Shown here: positions 27,830 to 36,947 of the stretch, piece after piece | Numbering within the stretch: position 1 is the first letter of the stretch | Layout: every line of letters starts with the position of its first letter | NCBI RefSeq assembly: GCF_003574655.1 | Contig: NZ_QNUM01000001.1 | Coordinates: forward strand, 310,001-374,000 | Direction: 5' to 3' | Length of the DNA stretch: 64,000 bases | DNA from: Cohaesibacter haloalkalitolerans | GTDB taxonomy: Bacteria > Pseudomonadota > Alphaproteobacteria > Rhizobiales > Cohaesibacteraceae | Position numbers and translations under genes: made by a program | The notes under the pieces: generated by a model | What the model saw: only the letters and a program-made list of their open reading frames with translations | Told to the model about the DNA's origin: nothing | Databases searched by the model: none

Positions 27830-27940
27830 ATTCTCATCACGAGACAAGACATTTTGAGCCACTGACCCGGTCCCGCAAAGGTGTAAAGAGAACCGGGAAG
27901 TCCACATCCGACAGCGCGTTGCGCCCTCGGGTGGATTTTT
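27830..27940 (+). ncRNA. Candidate small RNA or structured leader upstream of ffh
   Basis: After the promoter-like pair the sequence contains an inverted repeat CCCGGT (27866-27871) / ACCGGG (27892-27897). A compound 13-bp hairpin follows at 27901-27935 (TCCAC, CCGA and GCGC arms), running directly into ATTTTT. That is the layout of a short terminated RNA of about 110 nt, or of an attenuated ffh leader. It does not contain the SRP RNA consensus, so it is not 4.5S RNA. The exact ends are inferred. Confidence 0.4.
27901..27940 (+). terminator. Terminator-like hairpin in the ffh leader
   Basis: Arms TCCAC/GTGGA, CCGA/TCGG and GCGC/GCGC around a GTT loop are followed by five Ts, 113 bp before the ffh start. 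Confidence 0.65.
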
Positions 27941-28052
27941 GCTATGCGGTTTTCTTTCGAAGACCGGTTGGCAGCAGGGCGGCAAAGACCCAAATTGGGT
28001 GTGAGCCGAAGTGAACCGGGCTTGTGTGTGGGAAGAAACGAAGGAGCAATGC

Positions 28053-29621
28053 ATGTTTGAATCGCTATCAGATCGCCTGAGCGGCATTTTCGACAAGCTC
28101 TCGAAGCGCGGTGCGCTCAGTGAGTCCGATGTCAATGCTGCGCTGCGCGAAGTTCGCCGCGCGCTGATCGAAGCGGACGTTGCTCTGGATGTCGTGCGCA
28201 CCTTCACCGAGCAGGTGAAGGAAAAGGCCGTCGGCGTGGAAGTGATCAAGTCGGTCAGCCCCGCCCAGATGGTGGTCAAGCTGGTGCATGACCAGCTGGT
28301 CGAAATGCTCGGCTCCGATGCCCGGGTCATCGATCTCAATGCGCCGTCTCCCGTTCCCATCATGATGGTTGGTCTGCAGGGGTCTGGTAAAACCACCTCG
28401 ACCGCCAAGATTGCCCTGCGTTTGCAGACAAGGGACCGCAAGAAGGTCCTGATGGCGTCGCTCGATACCCGCCGTCCCGCCGCGCAGGAACAGCTCAGGG
28501 TACTGGGCGAACAGAATGGCATCGCGACCCTGCCGATCGTTGCTGGCCAGACGCCGACCCAGATTGCCGACCGCGCCATCAATGCCGCCAAGCTCGGTGG
28601 CTTTGACGTGGTCATGCTCGATACCGCCGGTCGTACCCATGTGGACGAGCCGCTGATGGTCGAGATGGAAGAGATCCGTCGGGTTACCAATCCGCACGAA
28701 ATCCTGCTGGTGGCCGATAGCCTGACCGGTCAGGACGCGGTCAATGTGGCCAAGAGCTTCAACGAGCGCTGCGATGTGACCGGTATCGTGCTGACCCGCG
28801 TCGACGGTGACGGTCGCGGCGGTGCAGCGCTGTCCATGCGGGCAGTGACCGGCAAGCCGATCAAGCTGATGGGCACCGGCGAAAAGTCCGATGCCCTTGA
28901 GGAATTCCATCCCGAGCGTATTGCCGGCCGTATTCTGGGCATGGGCGATATCGTTTCGCTGGTTGAAAAGGCGGCGGAAAATATCGATGCCGAAAAGGCT
29001 GCGCTTGCTGCCGAGAAGCTGCGCAAGGGCAAGTTCGATCTCGAGGATCTCAAGGATCAGCTCGGCCAGATGGCCAAGCTCGGTGGCATGAGCGGCATCA
29101 TGGGGCTGATGCCGGGCATCGGCAAGCTGAAAAAGCAGATGGCTGCTGCCAATCTCGATGATTCCGTCGTCAACCGTCAGGTGGCGATCATAAATTCCAT
29201 GACCCGCGCCGAGCGCCGCAATCCCAAGCTGCTCAACGCCAGTCGCAAGAAGCGCGTGGCTGCCGGTGCCGGGGTTGAAGTGTCTGAAATCAACAAGCTT
29301 CTGAAGATGCACCGCCAGATGGCGGACATGATGAAGATGTTCGGTAAGAAGAAAGGCGGCCTTGGCGGTCTGTTCGGTGGCGGTATGCCCCAGATCGACC
29401 CGGCCCAGCTTGAAGCAATGCAGAAATCCGGCCAGATGCCTGATATGGGCGATCTGGCCAAAGGAATGGGGGGAGGGTTGCCTGGTGGCGGTCTTCCCGG
29501 TGGCCTTCCAGGAGGATTGCCCGGCGGTCTGCCGGGTGGTCTGTCAGGTCTTCCTGGCCTGGGTGGTCCGAAATTTCCCGGTCTGGGCGGTCTGTCCGGC
29601 AAGGGCAAGAAGAAACGATAG
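28053..29621 (+). CDS. ffh: Signal recognition particle protein Ffh
   Basis: Ffh is the GTPase that binds signal sequences of nascent membrane proteins and 4.5S RNA and docks with FtsY. The 522-residue protein has the N domain, the G domain with P-loop GLQGSGKTT at about 107-115, DTAGR and TRVDGD, and the methionine-rich M domain. After the M domain there is an unusual tail rich in Gly, Leu and Pro with repeated GG(L/G)PGG units. The ATG at 28053 has AAGGAG upstream; an upstream in-frame codon at 28011 is ignored. It begins the ffh-rpsP-rimM-trmD series. Confidence 0.97.
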   Translation: MFESLSDRLSGIFDKLSKRGALSESDVNAALREVRRALIEADVALDVVRTFTEQVKEKAVGVEVIKSVSPAQMVVKLVHDQLVEMLGSDARVIDLNAPSPVPIMMVGLQGSGKTTSTAKIALRLQTRDRKKVLMASLDTRRPAAQEQLRVLGEQNGIATLPIVAGQTPTQIADRAINAAKLGGFDVVMLDTAGRTHVDEPLMVEMEEIRRVTNPHEILLVADSLTGQDAVNVAKSFNERCDVTGIVLTRVDGDGRGGAALSMRAVTGKPIKLMGTGEKSDALEEFHPERIAGRILGMGDIVSLVEKAAENIDAEKAALAAEKLRKGKFDLEDLKDQLGQMAKLGGMSGIMGLMPGIGKLKKQMAAANLDDSVVNRQVAIINSMTRAERRNPKLLNASRKKRVAAGAGVEVSEINKLLKMHRQMADMMKMFGKKKGGLGGLFGGGMPQIDPAQLEAMQKSGQMPDMGDLAKGMGGGLPGGGLPGGLPGGLPGGLPGGLSGLPGLGGPKFPGLGGLSGKGKKKR

Positions 29622-29735
29622 GCCGGATCTCATAAGGATCCTGTCTGCACTCACAAACAAGGCCAAGGACTGCTGGCAGTCATTAAAAAGTTGGCCGTTG
29701 ATACAAGAATATGCCGAAATTGGAAAGGAAACTCC

Positions 29736-30131
29736 ATGGCTACTAAAATTCGTCTGGCCCGCGGTGGCTCCAAGAAGCGCCCTCACTACTCCATCGTCGT
29801 TGCTGACATCCGCGCTCCGCGCGATGGCCGCTTCATCGAGAAGGTTGGTATCTACAACCCGCTGCTGCCGAAGGATTCCGAAAACCGCGTGATCCTGAAA
29901 GAAGACCGCATCAAGCATTGGCTCGACAACGGTGCAAAACCGACCGATCGCGTTCTGCGCTTCCTGGATGCTGCTGGCATGGCTACCCGTCCGACCCGCA
30001 ACAACCCGAACAAGGCAAAGCCGGGCGCAAAGGCTCAGGAACGTCTTGAAGAACAGCGCATGAAAGAAGAAGAAGCAGCCGCTGCTGCTGCAGAAGCCGA
30101 AGCTCCGGCTGAAGAAGCAAGCGCTGAGTAA
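29736..30131 (+). CDS. rpsP: 30S ribosomal protein S16
   Basis: S16 is a small-subunit assembly protein. The 131-residue sequence starts [24 protein letters not shown] and includes [13 protein letters not shown] and the ERIKHWL-like helix. After about residue 90 there is an extended Lys/Glu/Ala-rich tail, common in alphaproteobacterial S16. The ATG at 29736 is preceded by AAAGGAAA. A strong terminator follows, so rimM-trmD may depend on read-through or on their own promoter. Confidence 0.97.
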   Translation: MATKIRLARGGSKKRPHYSIVVADIRAPRDGRFIEKVGIYNPLLPKDSENRVILKEDRIKHWLDNGAKPTDRVLRFLDAAGMATRPTRNNPNKAKPGAKAQERLEEQRMKEEEAAAAAAEAEAPAEEASAE

Positions 30132-30145
30132 TCTTACCGCTTTCA

Positions 30146-30185
30146 GGGGGAGTGCGGCTTGTCATGAGCCGGACTCCCCTTTTTG
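30146..30185 (+). terminator. Intrinsic terminator after rpsP
   Basis: The stem GGGGAGT...GGCT / AGCC...ACTCCCC with one internal mismatch and a 7-base loop is followed by TTTTT. It begins 15 bp after the rpsP stop. Confidence 0.9.
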
Positions 30186-30259
30186 ATTCCGGTGGATAAG
30201 GGGTGCTGCATCGTCTGTAGCCCGATCTGCCGCCAGTCTGATGGACAGGGAGCGCCTGC

Positions 30260-30871
30260 ATGGCAAAGAATGAAACCGACCCCGAAGGCAAGGTCTGTAT
30301 CGCCCAGATAGGCGCTGCTCACGGTGTGCGCGGCGAGGTGAGGGTCAAGCTGTTTGCAGAAGAGCCTGATGCCCTGTTCGACTATGGCCCGCTGGAGACA
30401 GCGGATGGCACGCGGCAGTTCGAATTTCTCTCGGCTCGCGAATCCAAGACCGTGTTTGTCTGCCGCATCAAGGGGCTGAACAATCGCAACGACGTCGAGG
30501 CGCTCAACGGCGTGCGGCTCTATGTGGACCGCGCACAGTTGCCGGATCTCGAGGAAGAGGAATTCTATCATTCCGACCTGATCGGGCTGGATGCGCGGCT
30601 TGCAGATGGCACATCGATCGGAACGATCATGGCAATCCATGATTTCGGCGCCGGGGACATGCTGGACGTCATGCCGAAACGCGGCAAGGGTCATTATATT
30701 CCCTTCACGCGCGCTGTGGTGCCGGAAGTAAAGGTCTCCGAGGGCTATGTTCTGGTGACACCGCCGGACGGGCTGCTTGATGAGGCGGATGAAAGCGAGC
30801 GTGCGCAGGAAGGGGAGGGCGTTGATTTCAGCGAGGCTCCCGAGCTGCTGGACGGTCTCAAGAAGGAATAG
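30260..30871 (+). CDS. rimM: Ribosome maturation factor RimM
   Basis: RimM assists maturation of the 30S head and binds S19. The 203-residue protein has the N-terminal RimM beta-barrel ([19 protein letters not shown], residues about 15-33) and the C-terminal PRC barrel ([13 protein letters not shown], then the motif ending [13 protein letters not shown]). An acidic tail follows. It lies 14 bp before trmD and is most likely co-transcribed and coupled with it. Confidence 0.95.
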   Translation: MAKNETDPEGKVCIAQIGAAHGVRGEVRVKLFAEEPDALFDYGPLETADGTRQFEFLSARESKTVFVCRIKGLNNRNDVEALNGVRLYVDRAQLPDLEEEEFYHSDLIGLDARLADGTSIGTIMAIHDFGAGDMLDVMPKRGKGHYIPFTRAVVPEVKVSEGYVLVTPPDGLLDEADESERAQEGEGVDFSEAPELLDGLKKE

Positions 30872-30885
30872 GAAATTCAGGGATC

Positions 30886-31632
30886 ATGTCGGAGGCAAAA
30901 CAATTTGATGAGACAGACGCGGCTCAAGACGCCTTGCCATGGCGCGCCAGCGTTCTGACGCTCTATCCCGACATGTTTCCCGGTCCACTGGGCACGACTC
31001 TTGCCGGTCGGGCGCTGGAAAATGGCATCTGGTCGCTGGAAGCGGTGCATATCCGCGACTTTGCCGAAGGCAAGCACCGCAATGTCGATGACACGCCTGC
31101 CGGTGGTGGCGCCGGAATGGTGCTGCGGCCTGACGTGGTGGCACGGGCCATTGATCATGTAACCGCTGAGGGCGATACACGCCCGCGCATCCTGTTGTCA
31201 CCACGCGGCAAGCCGCTGACCCAGGAGAAGGTGCATCAGCTCAAGGATGCTGGCGGCGTCATTCTGCTCTGTGGCCGCTTCGAAGGGGTTGATCAGCGGG
31301 TGATCGACGGGCGCGAGCTCGAAGAAATCTCGATTGGCGACTATATTCTGTCCGGCGGCGAGCTCGGGGCGATGGTGCTGATGGATGCAGTTGTGCGTCT
31401 GCTACCCGGTGTCATGGGCAAGGTTGCCTCTGGTGAGGAGGAAAGCTTTGAAAGCGGCCTCCTCGAATATCCCCATTATACCCGTCCGACCGTCTGGGAA
31501 GGACGCGAGATCCCCGAGATCCTGACATCCGGTCATCATGGCAACATCGCCAAGTGGCGCCAGCAGCAGGCGATCGAGCTGACCAAAGACCGGCGTCCGG
31601 ATCTTTACGAGGCCTGGAAAAGCCGGGATTGA
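30886..31632 (+). CDS. trmD: tRNA (guanine37-N1)-methyltransferase TrmD
   Basis: TrmD makes m1G37 in tRNAs, preventing frameshifts. The protein has 248 residues: SPOUT core with LYPDMFPG start, [12 protein letters not shown] near 66-77, [21 protein letters not shown] and the knot signature [17 protein letters not shown], and the C-terminal helical domain ([26 protein letters not shown]). All catalytic blocks are present. The neighbours rimM and rplS are standard. Confidence 0.97.
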   Translation: MSEAKQFDETDAAQDALPWRASVLTLYPDMFPGPLGTTLAGRALENGIWSLEAVHIRDFAEGKHRNVDDTPAGGGAGMVLRPDVVARAIDHVTAEGDTRPRILLSPRGKPLTQEKVHQLKDAGGVILLCGRFEGVDQRVIDGRELEEISIGDYILSGGELGAMVLMDAVVRLLPGVMGKVASGEEESFESGLLEYPHYTRPTVWEGREIPEILTSGHHGNIAKWRQQQAIELTKDRRPDLYEAWKSRD

Positions 31633-31762
31633 TCCGGCGGCAGAAGCTGTGGGGTCTTGCATTCCGCTCAATCGGGCATACCTGTTAGGGAACAACCAGA
31701 AAAGCAGGCATCCCGGGTTTGCAGGGATCGCCGGTCATGCTGAACAGGCAGGCAGGACTTTC

Positions 31763-32734
31763 ATGACAAATCACCCAAATGCATCCCGTCGCGTGAATGG
31801 GCGGTTTCAGAACCCGCCCGGCAGCCCGAAGGGTGGAGCGACCTTTCGCGATTTTGCGCGCTTCATTTTGCAGCAGACCTTCAAGACCAAGGCGCCCGCC
31901 GTGCCGGACTGGCATGTGCTGGATGATGAGGAGCAGGCCGCACAACTTGCCTCGGCGAGCAATCCCAGCGTGACATGGCTGGGCCATGCTTCCTTTCTGA
32001 TCCGCACTGGCGGCAAGGTGATCCTGACAGACCCTTTCCTTGAAACGACTGCGGGAAAGATGGGCATGGGACCGAAGCGGTTTGTTCCTTCGGCGCTTTC
32101 TGTCGATCAATTGCCCCAGGTCGACATCCTTCTGATGAGCCACAATCACTATGACCATCTGGATGCCAGGACCATCGAGGCCTACCCTCACAAGCAGGAA
32201 ACACAGGTCATCGTGCCGCTTGGTCTTGGCTCCTTTTTCACCCGCCGAGGCTATCAGAAGGTAACCGAACAGGACTGGTGGGATGAATGGATGATGCCGG
32301 GGTTGTCGATCAGGACGCTGCCGGCGGTGCATTTTTCAGGGCGAGGCCTGTTTGATCGCATGAAGACCCTGTGGGCGAGTTTTGCGATCGAGACCAAAGA
32401 CGGCAAGATCTGGTTTTCAGGCGACACCGCCTGGGGCGAGGTCTTCTGCGACGTTGGCGAGCGGGCCGGGCCCTTCGACTATGCGATTGTCGGCATCGGT
32501 GCCTACGAGCCGCCCTCCATCATGGTGGAGGTTCACGCGACGCCGGAAGAGGGCGTGGCCATCGCCAAGGCCGTCGGGGCGAAGAAGGCCATCGGCATGC
32601 ATTGGGGGGCCATCATGCTGACACCGGAGGATCCTTTCGAAGCTCCTCAGCGCTTCCGCAAGGCAGCCCGTGAGCAGGGGTTCGGAGAGGACAATGCCCT
32701 CATAATGAAGATCGGCGAAACCCGGTCTCTCTAG
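31763..32734 (+). CDS. Metallo-beta-lactamase-fold hydrolase, NAPE-PLD/UlaG-like
   Basis: The 323-residue protein has the HxHxDH zinc motif in SHNHYDHLD at about 126-134, GHASFLI upstream and FSGDTAWGE and HWG downstream, typical of the UlaG/NAPE-PLD branch. Substrates in this branch include phosphodiesters and lactones; the real one is unknown. The ATG at 31763 has a weak GCAGGA site. The gene is inserted between trmD and rplS, which are neighbours in many relatives. Confidence 0.85.
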   Translation: MTNHPNASRRVNGRFQNPPGSPKGGATFRDFARFILQQTFKTKAPAVPDWHVLDDEEQAAQLASASNPSVTWLGHASFLIRTGGKVILTDPFLETTAGKMGMGPKRFVPSALSVDQLPQVDILLMSHNHYDHLDARTIEAYPHKQETQVIVPLGLGSFFTRRGYQKVTEQDWWDEWMMPGLSIRTLPAVHFSGRGLFDRMKTLWASFAIETKDGKIWFSGDTAWGEVFCDVGERAGPFDYAIVGIGAYEPPSIMVEVHATPEEGVAIAKAVGAKKAIGMHWGAIMLTPEDPFEAPQRFRKAAREQGFGEDNALIMKIGETRSL

Positions 32735-32853
32735 GCCCATAGAGCCACCCCAAGGCTGGTTGATCGGGCCTTTTCTCCTCCAAAGGCGGGCAAAAGCGGG
32801 ATATCGTTGAAGCAATAAGCGAATAGCAGCAAAAAGCCAGCTTTTGAGTCACT

Positions 32854-32897
32854 TTTGGGGGTGACAAACGAAGCTGCATTGGGTATAGACCCCCAAA
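32854..32897 (+). other. Perfect 9-bp inverted repeat upstream of rplS
   Basis: TTTGGGGGT at 32854-32862 pairs with ACCCCCAAA at 32889-32897 across a 26-base loop, 115 bp before the rplS start. No T-tract follows. It could be a leader element controlling L19 synthesis. Confidence 0.4.
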
Positions 32898-33011
32898 TCT
32901 GATTTCCAACAAGTACGGCGAAACGGGCCTTTGTGGCATGTCGGGCATCAATGAGCCCAACGGGACTGCTTAGGACGCTCTGGTCGTAGCGATACAACAA
33001 GAGTGAACATC

Positions 33012-33473
33012 ATGAATATCATTGAAGAGCTCGAAAAAGAGCAAATGGCCGAAATCGCTGCAAAACGCGATATCCCAGAATTCTCCGTTGGTGACACCGT
33101 TCGCGTCAACGTGCGCGTGACCGAAGGTACCCGTACCCGTGTGCAGGCCTATGAAGGCGTTTGCATCGCTCGTACCGGCGGCGGTCTCAACGAAAGCTTC
33201 ACCGTTCGCAAGATCTCCTATGGCGAAGGTGTTGAGCGTGTATTCCCGATCTACAGCCCGATGCTGGATGGTGTTGAAGTTGTTCGCCGCGGTAAAGTCC
33301 GTCGTGCGAAGCTCTACTATCTGCGCGATCGTCGCGGCAAGTCTGCTCGTATCGTTGAAGCAACCAACGCACGCGCTCGCAAGCTGAACGACGTTGCCAA
33401 AGCCAAAGCTGCTGAAGAACGCGCAGCCAAGAAAGCCGAAGCCACTGCCGCTTCCACTTCCGAAGCTGAATAA
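33012..33473 (+). CDS. rplS: 50S ribosomal protein L19
   Basis: L19 lies at the subunit interface of the ribosome. The 153-residue protein begins [11 protein letters not shown] and has the family core [42 protein letters not shown] and [15 protein letters not shown], then an Ala/Lys/Glu tail of about 35 residues. An in-frame GTG at 33003 would add three residues. A strong terminator follows before leuC. Confidence 0.97.
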   Translation: MNIIEELEKEQMAEIAAKRDIPEFSVGDTVRVNVRVTEGTRTRVQAYEGVCIARTGGGLNESFTVRKISYGEGVERVFPIYSPMLDGVEVVRRGKVRRAKLYYLRDRRGKSARIVEATNARARKLNDVAKAKAAEERAAKKAEATAASTSEAE

Positions 33474-33504
33474 GCTCGCTTTGGTCGGCTGACAGACAGT
33501 CAAC

Positions 33505-33540
33505 GAAAAGCCCGGCTCCGCATGGATGCCGGGCTTTTTT
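33505..33540 (+). terminator. Intrinsic terminator of rplS
   Basis: The stem AAGCCCGGC / GCCGGGCTT with an 11-base loop is followed by TTTT. Confidence 0.94.
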
Positions 33541-33749
33541 GTATTGAAATTGCGTCTGATCGGAATTTTTCATTACAATATTGCTTGACCTTGACCACCG
33601 ATCTATCGCAATACAATCTCAAACTCCATATGGGCGTGTCGGGCAAAGGCTGCTTCCTTTGACACAGACATTCCGGTTGCCCTCTTGTCTTTTGACCCAA
33701 AGCCAGGTGCAACAAGGCCCATTTTCGCAATCGTTTGTTAAGAGGACTG

Positions 33750-35165
33750 ATGACGAGCATGTCTGCACCTAAGACCCTTTATGACAAAATCTGGGACTCC
33801 CATGTGGCTGATCAACAGGAAGACGGCACCTGCCTGCTGTTCATCGATCGCCATCTCGTTCATGAGGTAACCTCTCCGCAGGCATTCGAAGGTCTGCGCA
33901 TGGCTGGTCGCAAGGTGCGTTCACCGGGCCGGACGCTGGCTGTTGTCGACCACAACGTTCCCACGACCGACCGTACCAAGGGCATTGACGATCCGGAATC
34001 CCGGCTGCAGGTCGAAACCCTTGCCCAGAACGCTGCTGAATTCGGTGTCGAATATTATGACGAGCTGGACAACCGTCAGGGCGTCGTACACATCGTCGGA
34101 CCGGAACAGGGCTTCACGCTGCCTGGCATGACCATCGTTTGCGGTGATTCGCACACCTCCACCCACGGCGCCTTCGGTTCGCTGGCCCATGGTATCGGCA
34201 CTTCCGAAGTGGAACATGTGCTGGCAACCCAGACGCTGGTGCAGAAAAAAGCCAAGAACATGAAGGTTGAAGTCACCGGCAAGCTCGGCGAAGGCGTGAC
34301 CGCGAAGGACATCGTGCTGGCCATTATCGGCAAGATCGGCACCGGTGGCGGCACTGGCCATGTGATTGAATTCTGTGGCGAGGCGATCCGCGACCTGTCC
34401 ATGGAAGGCCGTATGACCATCTGCAACATGACCATCGAGGGCGGTGCCCGCGCCGGTCTGATTGCGCCGGACGAAAAGACCTATGACTATATCAAGGGCC
34501 GTCCGAAGGCACCGAAGGGTGCCGACTGGGACAAGGCGGTGGAATTCTGGAAGACCCTTTACACCGACGAAGGGGCTCATTTCGATACGGTCATCACGCT
34601 TGATGCCTCCTCTCTGCCGCCGATCGTTTCCTGGGGCACCAGCCCTGAGAATGTGACGACCATCGATGGCTCCACTCCCGATCCGGACAAGATCGAGGAT
34701 GAAGCCCGCCGCAATGCCGTCATTCGTGCGCTCGATTACATGGGCCTCAAGCCGAACACCAAGATGACCGATGTCACCATCGATCGCATCTTCATCGGTT
34801 CCTGCACCAATGGCCGCATCGAGGATCTGCGCGCTGCTGCCAACGTGCTGAAGGGGCGCAAGGTCAAGGAGGGCATCAACGCCATGATCGTGCCGGGTTC
34901 CGGTCTGGTCAAGGCTCAGGCCGAGGAAGAGGGGCTGGACAAGATCTTCATCGAGGCCGGTTGCGAATGGCGTGAGCCGGGGTGCTCCATGTGCCTTGCC
35001 ATGAATGCGGACAAGCTGGCTCCGGGCGAACGCTGCGCCTCGACCTCCAACCGCAACTTCGAGGGCCGTCAGGGCTTCAAGGGCCGCACACATCTGGTTT
35101 CTCCGGCCATGGCTGCTGCTGCTGCCGTTGCTGGACACTTCATCGATGTACGCGAACTCGACTAG
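33750..35165 (+). CDS. leuC: 3-isopropylmalate dehydratase large subunit
   Basis: LeuC with LeuD isomerises 2- to 3-isopropylmalate in leucine synthesis and carries a 4Fe-4S cluster. The 471-residue protein has the aconitase-family blocks [21 protein letters not shown] and the cluster ligands: Cys in GSCTNGR at about 351 and the pair in [11 protein letters not shown] at about 411-414. The start is either ATG 33750 or 33759; AGAGGA lies just upstream of the first. leuD is not adjacent; a GNAT-like gene follows. Confidence 0.96.
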   Translation: MTSMSAPKTLYDKIWDSHVADQQEDGTCLLFIDRHLVHEVTSPQAFEGLRMAGRKVRSPGRTLAVVDHNVPTTDRTKGIDDPESRLQVETLAQNAAEFGVEYYDELDNRQGVVHIVGPEQGFTLPGMTIVCGDSHTSTHGAFGSLAHGIGTSEVEHVLATQTLVQKKAKNMKVEVTGKLGEGVTAKDIVLAIIGKIGTGGGTGHVIEFCGEAIRDLSMEGRMTICNMTIEGGARAGLIAPDEKTYDYIKGRPKAPKGADWDKAVEFWKTLYTDEGAHFDTVITLDASSLPPIVSWGTSPENVTTIDGSTPDPDKIEDEARRNAVIRALDYMGLKPNTKMTDVTIDRIFIGSCTNGRIEDLRAAANVLKGRKVKEGINAMIVPGSGLVKAQAEEEGLDKIFIEAGCEWREPGCSMCLAMNADKLAPGERCASTSNRNFEGRQGFKGRTHLVSPAMAAAAAVAGHFIDVRELD

Positions 35166-35188
35166 GCTTTCGGCCAGTTTTCACGATC

Positions 35189-35221
35189 AAAAAGCCGGGC
35201 CCAGCGACCCGGCTTTTTTTG
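35189..35221 (+). terminator. Intrinsic terminator of leuC
   Basis: A perfect 9-bp stem AAAGCCGGG / CCCGGCTTT with an 8-base loop is followed by TTTT. Confidence 0.94.
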
Positions 35222-35407
35222 TCCCTATTCTTTGGTCCGGTAGTGCTTGGATAAATGGGGAAGGTGAGGCAGAATGGATTGTGTAATTTGCTGCACTATT
35301 TACGATAGAGATAGTCTAATGAATTGAACGCTGCCGGAAGCAAGGCAAATTGGTTTCTTTTGAGATTTGCCCGACTTGGTAGCCCCAGATGCGATACGGG
35401 AGTGAGT

Positions 35408-35875
35408 ATGAGCGAGTTTGACATCAAGATTTTGAAATTGGATGCCGCCCTTGAGTTGGCTCCTTTGATTTCTGCCTATGCACAGGAACGAAAGCGTGGG
35501 GCGCCCCGGCAGCCGGACATGTTCTATGCGGAAACCCTGCTGACCGATCGTACTGCCGAAGTGATGGGCGCCTATGTTGACGGCAAGCTCAGCGCTTTCT
35601 GCACCTTCTTCGATCTGCCGGAGACGATTTCCGGCAAGCGCGTTGGTCATGTCGATATTCTCTATGTCGATTATGATGCACGCGGGATTGGCGTTACCAA
35701 GGCGGTGATTGAAGAGCTGATCAAGGTGGGCGACGAGCGCAACTGGCTCGAACTGCGCTGGAACGATCCCAATTCCGTGCAGCAGGAGAAGATTGCAGAA
35801 CTCTCCCGTCTGTCGACGACGGCGTCCATCCGTCTCAGCATCGGCATTCATGAAGAGCACACCAAGGTGAAGTGA
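35408..35875 (+). CDS. GNAT-family acetyltransferase-like protein
   Basis: A 155-residue protein with the GNAT pattern: acceptor strand GAYVDGKLSAFCTFF, then GHVDILYVDYDARGIGVTKAVIEELI, which corresponds to the acetyl-CoA pyrophosphate loop (R/Q-x-x-G-x-G/A) in the form ARGIGVTK. Substrate unknown. The start at 35408 follows GGGAG about six bases upstream; the frame continues upstream to 35324 without support. It is close to leuC but separated from it by a terminator. Confidence 0.72.
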   Translation: MSEFDIKILKLDAALELAPLISAYAQERKRGAPRQPDMFYAETLLTDRTAEVMGAYVDGKLSAFCTFFDLPETISGKRVGHVDILYVDYDARGIGVTKAVIEELIKVGDERNWLELRWNDPNSVQQEKIAELSRLSTTASIRLSIGIHEEHTKVK

Positions 35876-35904
35876 CCGGTCCGGTCAGTTTCATCACAGT
35901 ATGA

Positions 35905-36504
35905 TCAATCGGAATTGGCGAGCATGCGGACATGCCCGTCAATTTTTTCATCAAGACGGTTGTTGATCAGCCGCTGCCAGAGCAGGCTGATCAGCATTTC
36001 CGCCCGGATTGTCGGGTCTTCGTCTGCCGGGATATCGCCTCGATCCCGGGCCCGTCTGGTGACCGCACACAGCGCCTCCAGTCTTTCGGCATGATATTCC
36101 CTCAGCTTGTCGGTAACGTCGGGATCTGATTCGGCCTCTGCAATGATGGCCTTGAAAAACAGGCCATTGTCTCCCTTCCAGACCGTGATCAGGTCATTGG
36201 CGAAATGCAGAAGATCCTGATAGAGCGAGCCGGTGTCGCGATAGGTCATGTGGGGCTTCTTGCGCTGATAGACCGCCAGCAGCAGCGCGCCGCGGGTGGG
36301 CCACCAGCGATAGAGGGTTGCCTTTCCGGCCTTGGCCCGACGGGCAACCGCTTCCATCCGCAAACCGCCAATGCCTTTTTCGGCGATGATTTCCGCTGCA
36401 GCATCGAGGATTGCCGCCTCCGTCTCGGGGTTTTTCCGCGCTCCGATGGAATGGCGGGTGTCGTTCGGCTCGGCAGGGGCCTGGGTGTCTGTATCTGCGC
36501 TCAT
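35905..36504 (-). CDS. TetR/AcrR family transcriptional regulator
   Basis: The 199-residue protein has the N-terminal TetR helix-turn-helix (AILDAAAEIIAEKGIGGLRMEAVARRAKAGKATLYRWW, spread over about 30-65) and a helical ligand-binding C-terminal domain of the TetR_C_11-like type. The ATG at 36504 has AGAGGA upstream. It is divergent from a small membrane-protein gene, and two palindromic elements in the shared promoter region are likely its operators. Confidence 0.9.
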   Translation of the reverse strand: MSADTDTQAPAEPNDTRHSIGARKNPETEAAILDAAAEIIAEKGIGGLRMEAVARRAKAGKATLYRWWPTRGALLLAVYQRKKPHMTYRDTGSLYQDLLHFANDLITVWKGDNGLFFKAIIAEAESDPDVTDKLREYHAERLEALCAVTRRARDRGDIPADEDPTIRAEMLISLLWQRLINNRLDEKIDGHVRMLANSD

Positions 36505-36521
36505 GATTTTCCTCTTGACGA

Positions 36522-36539
36522 AACGGAACGTATCGTTCA
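36522..36539. promoter_or_regulatory. Putative TetR operator 1
   Basis: GGAACG-TAT-CGTTC forms a palindrome with 5-bp arms GAACG/CGTTC and lies 18 bp before the TetR start. It sits between TTGACG (36515-36520) and TATATG (36540-36545), which could be a promoter for the plus-strand gene, so binding would block it. Confidence 0.55.
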
Positions 36540-36552
36540 TATATGCTTTTCC

Positions 36553-36571
36553 AAAACGGAACGGTTCGTCT
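36553..36571. promoter_or_regulatory. Putative TetR operator 2
   Basis: A second copy of AAAACGGAACG continues as GTTCGTC, giving the palindrome GAAC-G-GTTC. It lies 16 bp before the small membrane-protein start and shares its left half with operator 1. Confidence 0.5.
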
Positions 36572-36586
36572 CGAAAGGAATGTCGC

Positions 36587-36820
36587 ATGAATAAGGTCGC
36601 ACGTAAACCATCCCGGGCGCGTTTTGCGCTCATGATTCTGCTTTTCGTCTATCCGCTGGTCACGGTCCTGCTCTACGGGATAGCGGCGCTGACGCCCGAT
36701 TGGCAGCTTTGGCAGAGAGCCATGGTCATGGTGCCAATTGTGGTGGTCAGCATGGTCTATCTGATCATTCCGCTTATCCAGCAGCGTTTGCAGGCCCTGA
36801 TAACGGTGCGGTCCTGCTGA
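36587..36820 (+). CDS. Small two-helix membrane protein divergent from tetR
   Basis: The 77-residue protein has a basic N-terminus (MNKVARKPSRAR) and two hydrophobic helices at about 14-34 and 46-66, separated by a Trp-rich loop (DWQLWQRA). I do not recognise it with certainty; it resembles the short DUF2798-like membrane proteins. GAAAGGAA precedes the ATG. The shared operator region suggests that it is induced when the TetR protein releases DNA. Confidence 0.7.
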   Translation: MNKVARKPSRARFALMILLFVYPLVTVLLYGIAALTPDWQLWQRAMVMVPIVVVSMVYLIIPLIQQRLQALITVRSC

Positions 36821-36880
36821 TAGCGGCAGGCCTTGCGTCGTTGGCCTTGGCGAGGCGATGGGGCTTGAGGGCAGCAGACA

Positions 36881-36920
36881 AGGAAAAGGGGAAGCGGTCA
36901 TGGCCAGCTTCCCCTTTCCA
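36881..36920 (-). terminator. Intrinsic terminator of the EVE-domain gene
   Basis: The stem AAGGGGAAGC / GCTTCCCCTT with an 11-base loop continues outward, and on the minus strand it is followed by TTCC. It lies 28 bp after the EVE stop. Confidence 0.8.
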
Positions 36921-36947
36921 ATTTCAGCAAACTTGGGATGGCGGTGG

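Noticed and set aside
27830-28000. SRP (4.5S) RNA gene upstream of ffh
   Set aside because: The conserved GGUCAGGNCCGGAAGGNAGCAGCC-type core is absent; only generic hairpins are present.
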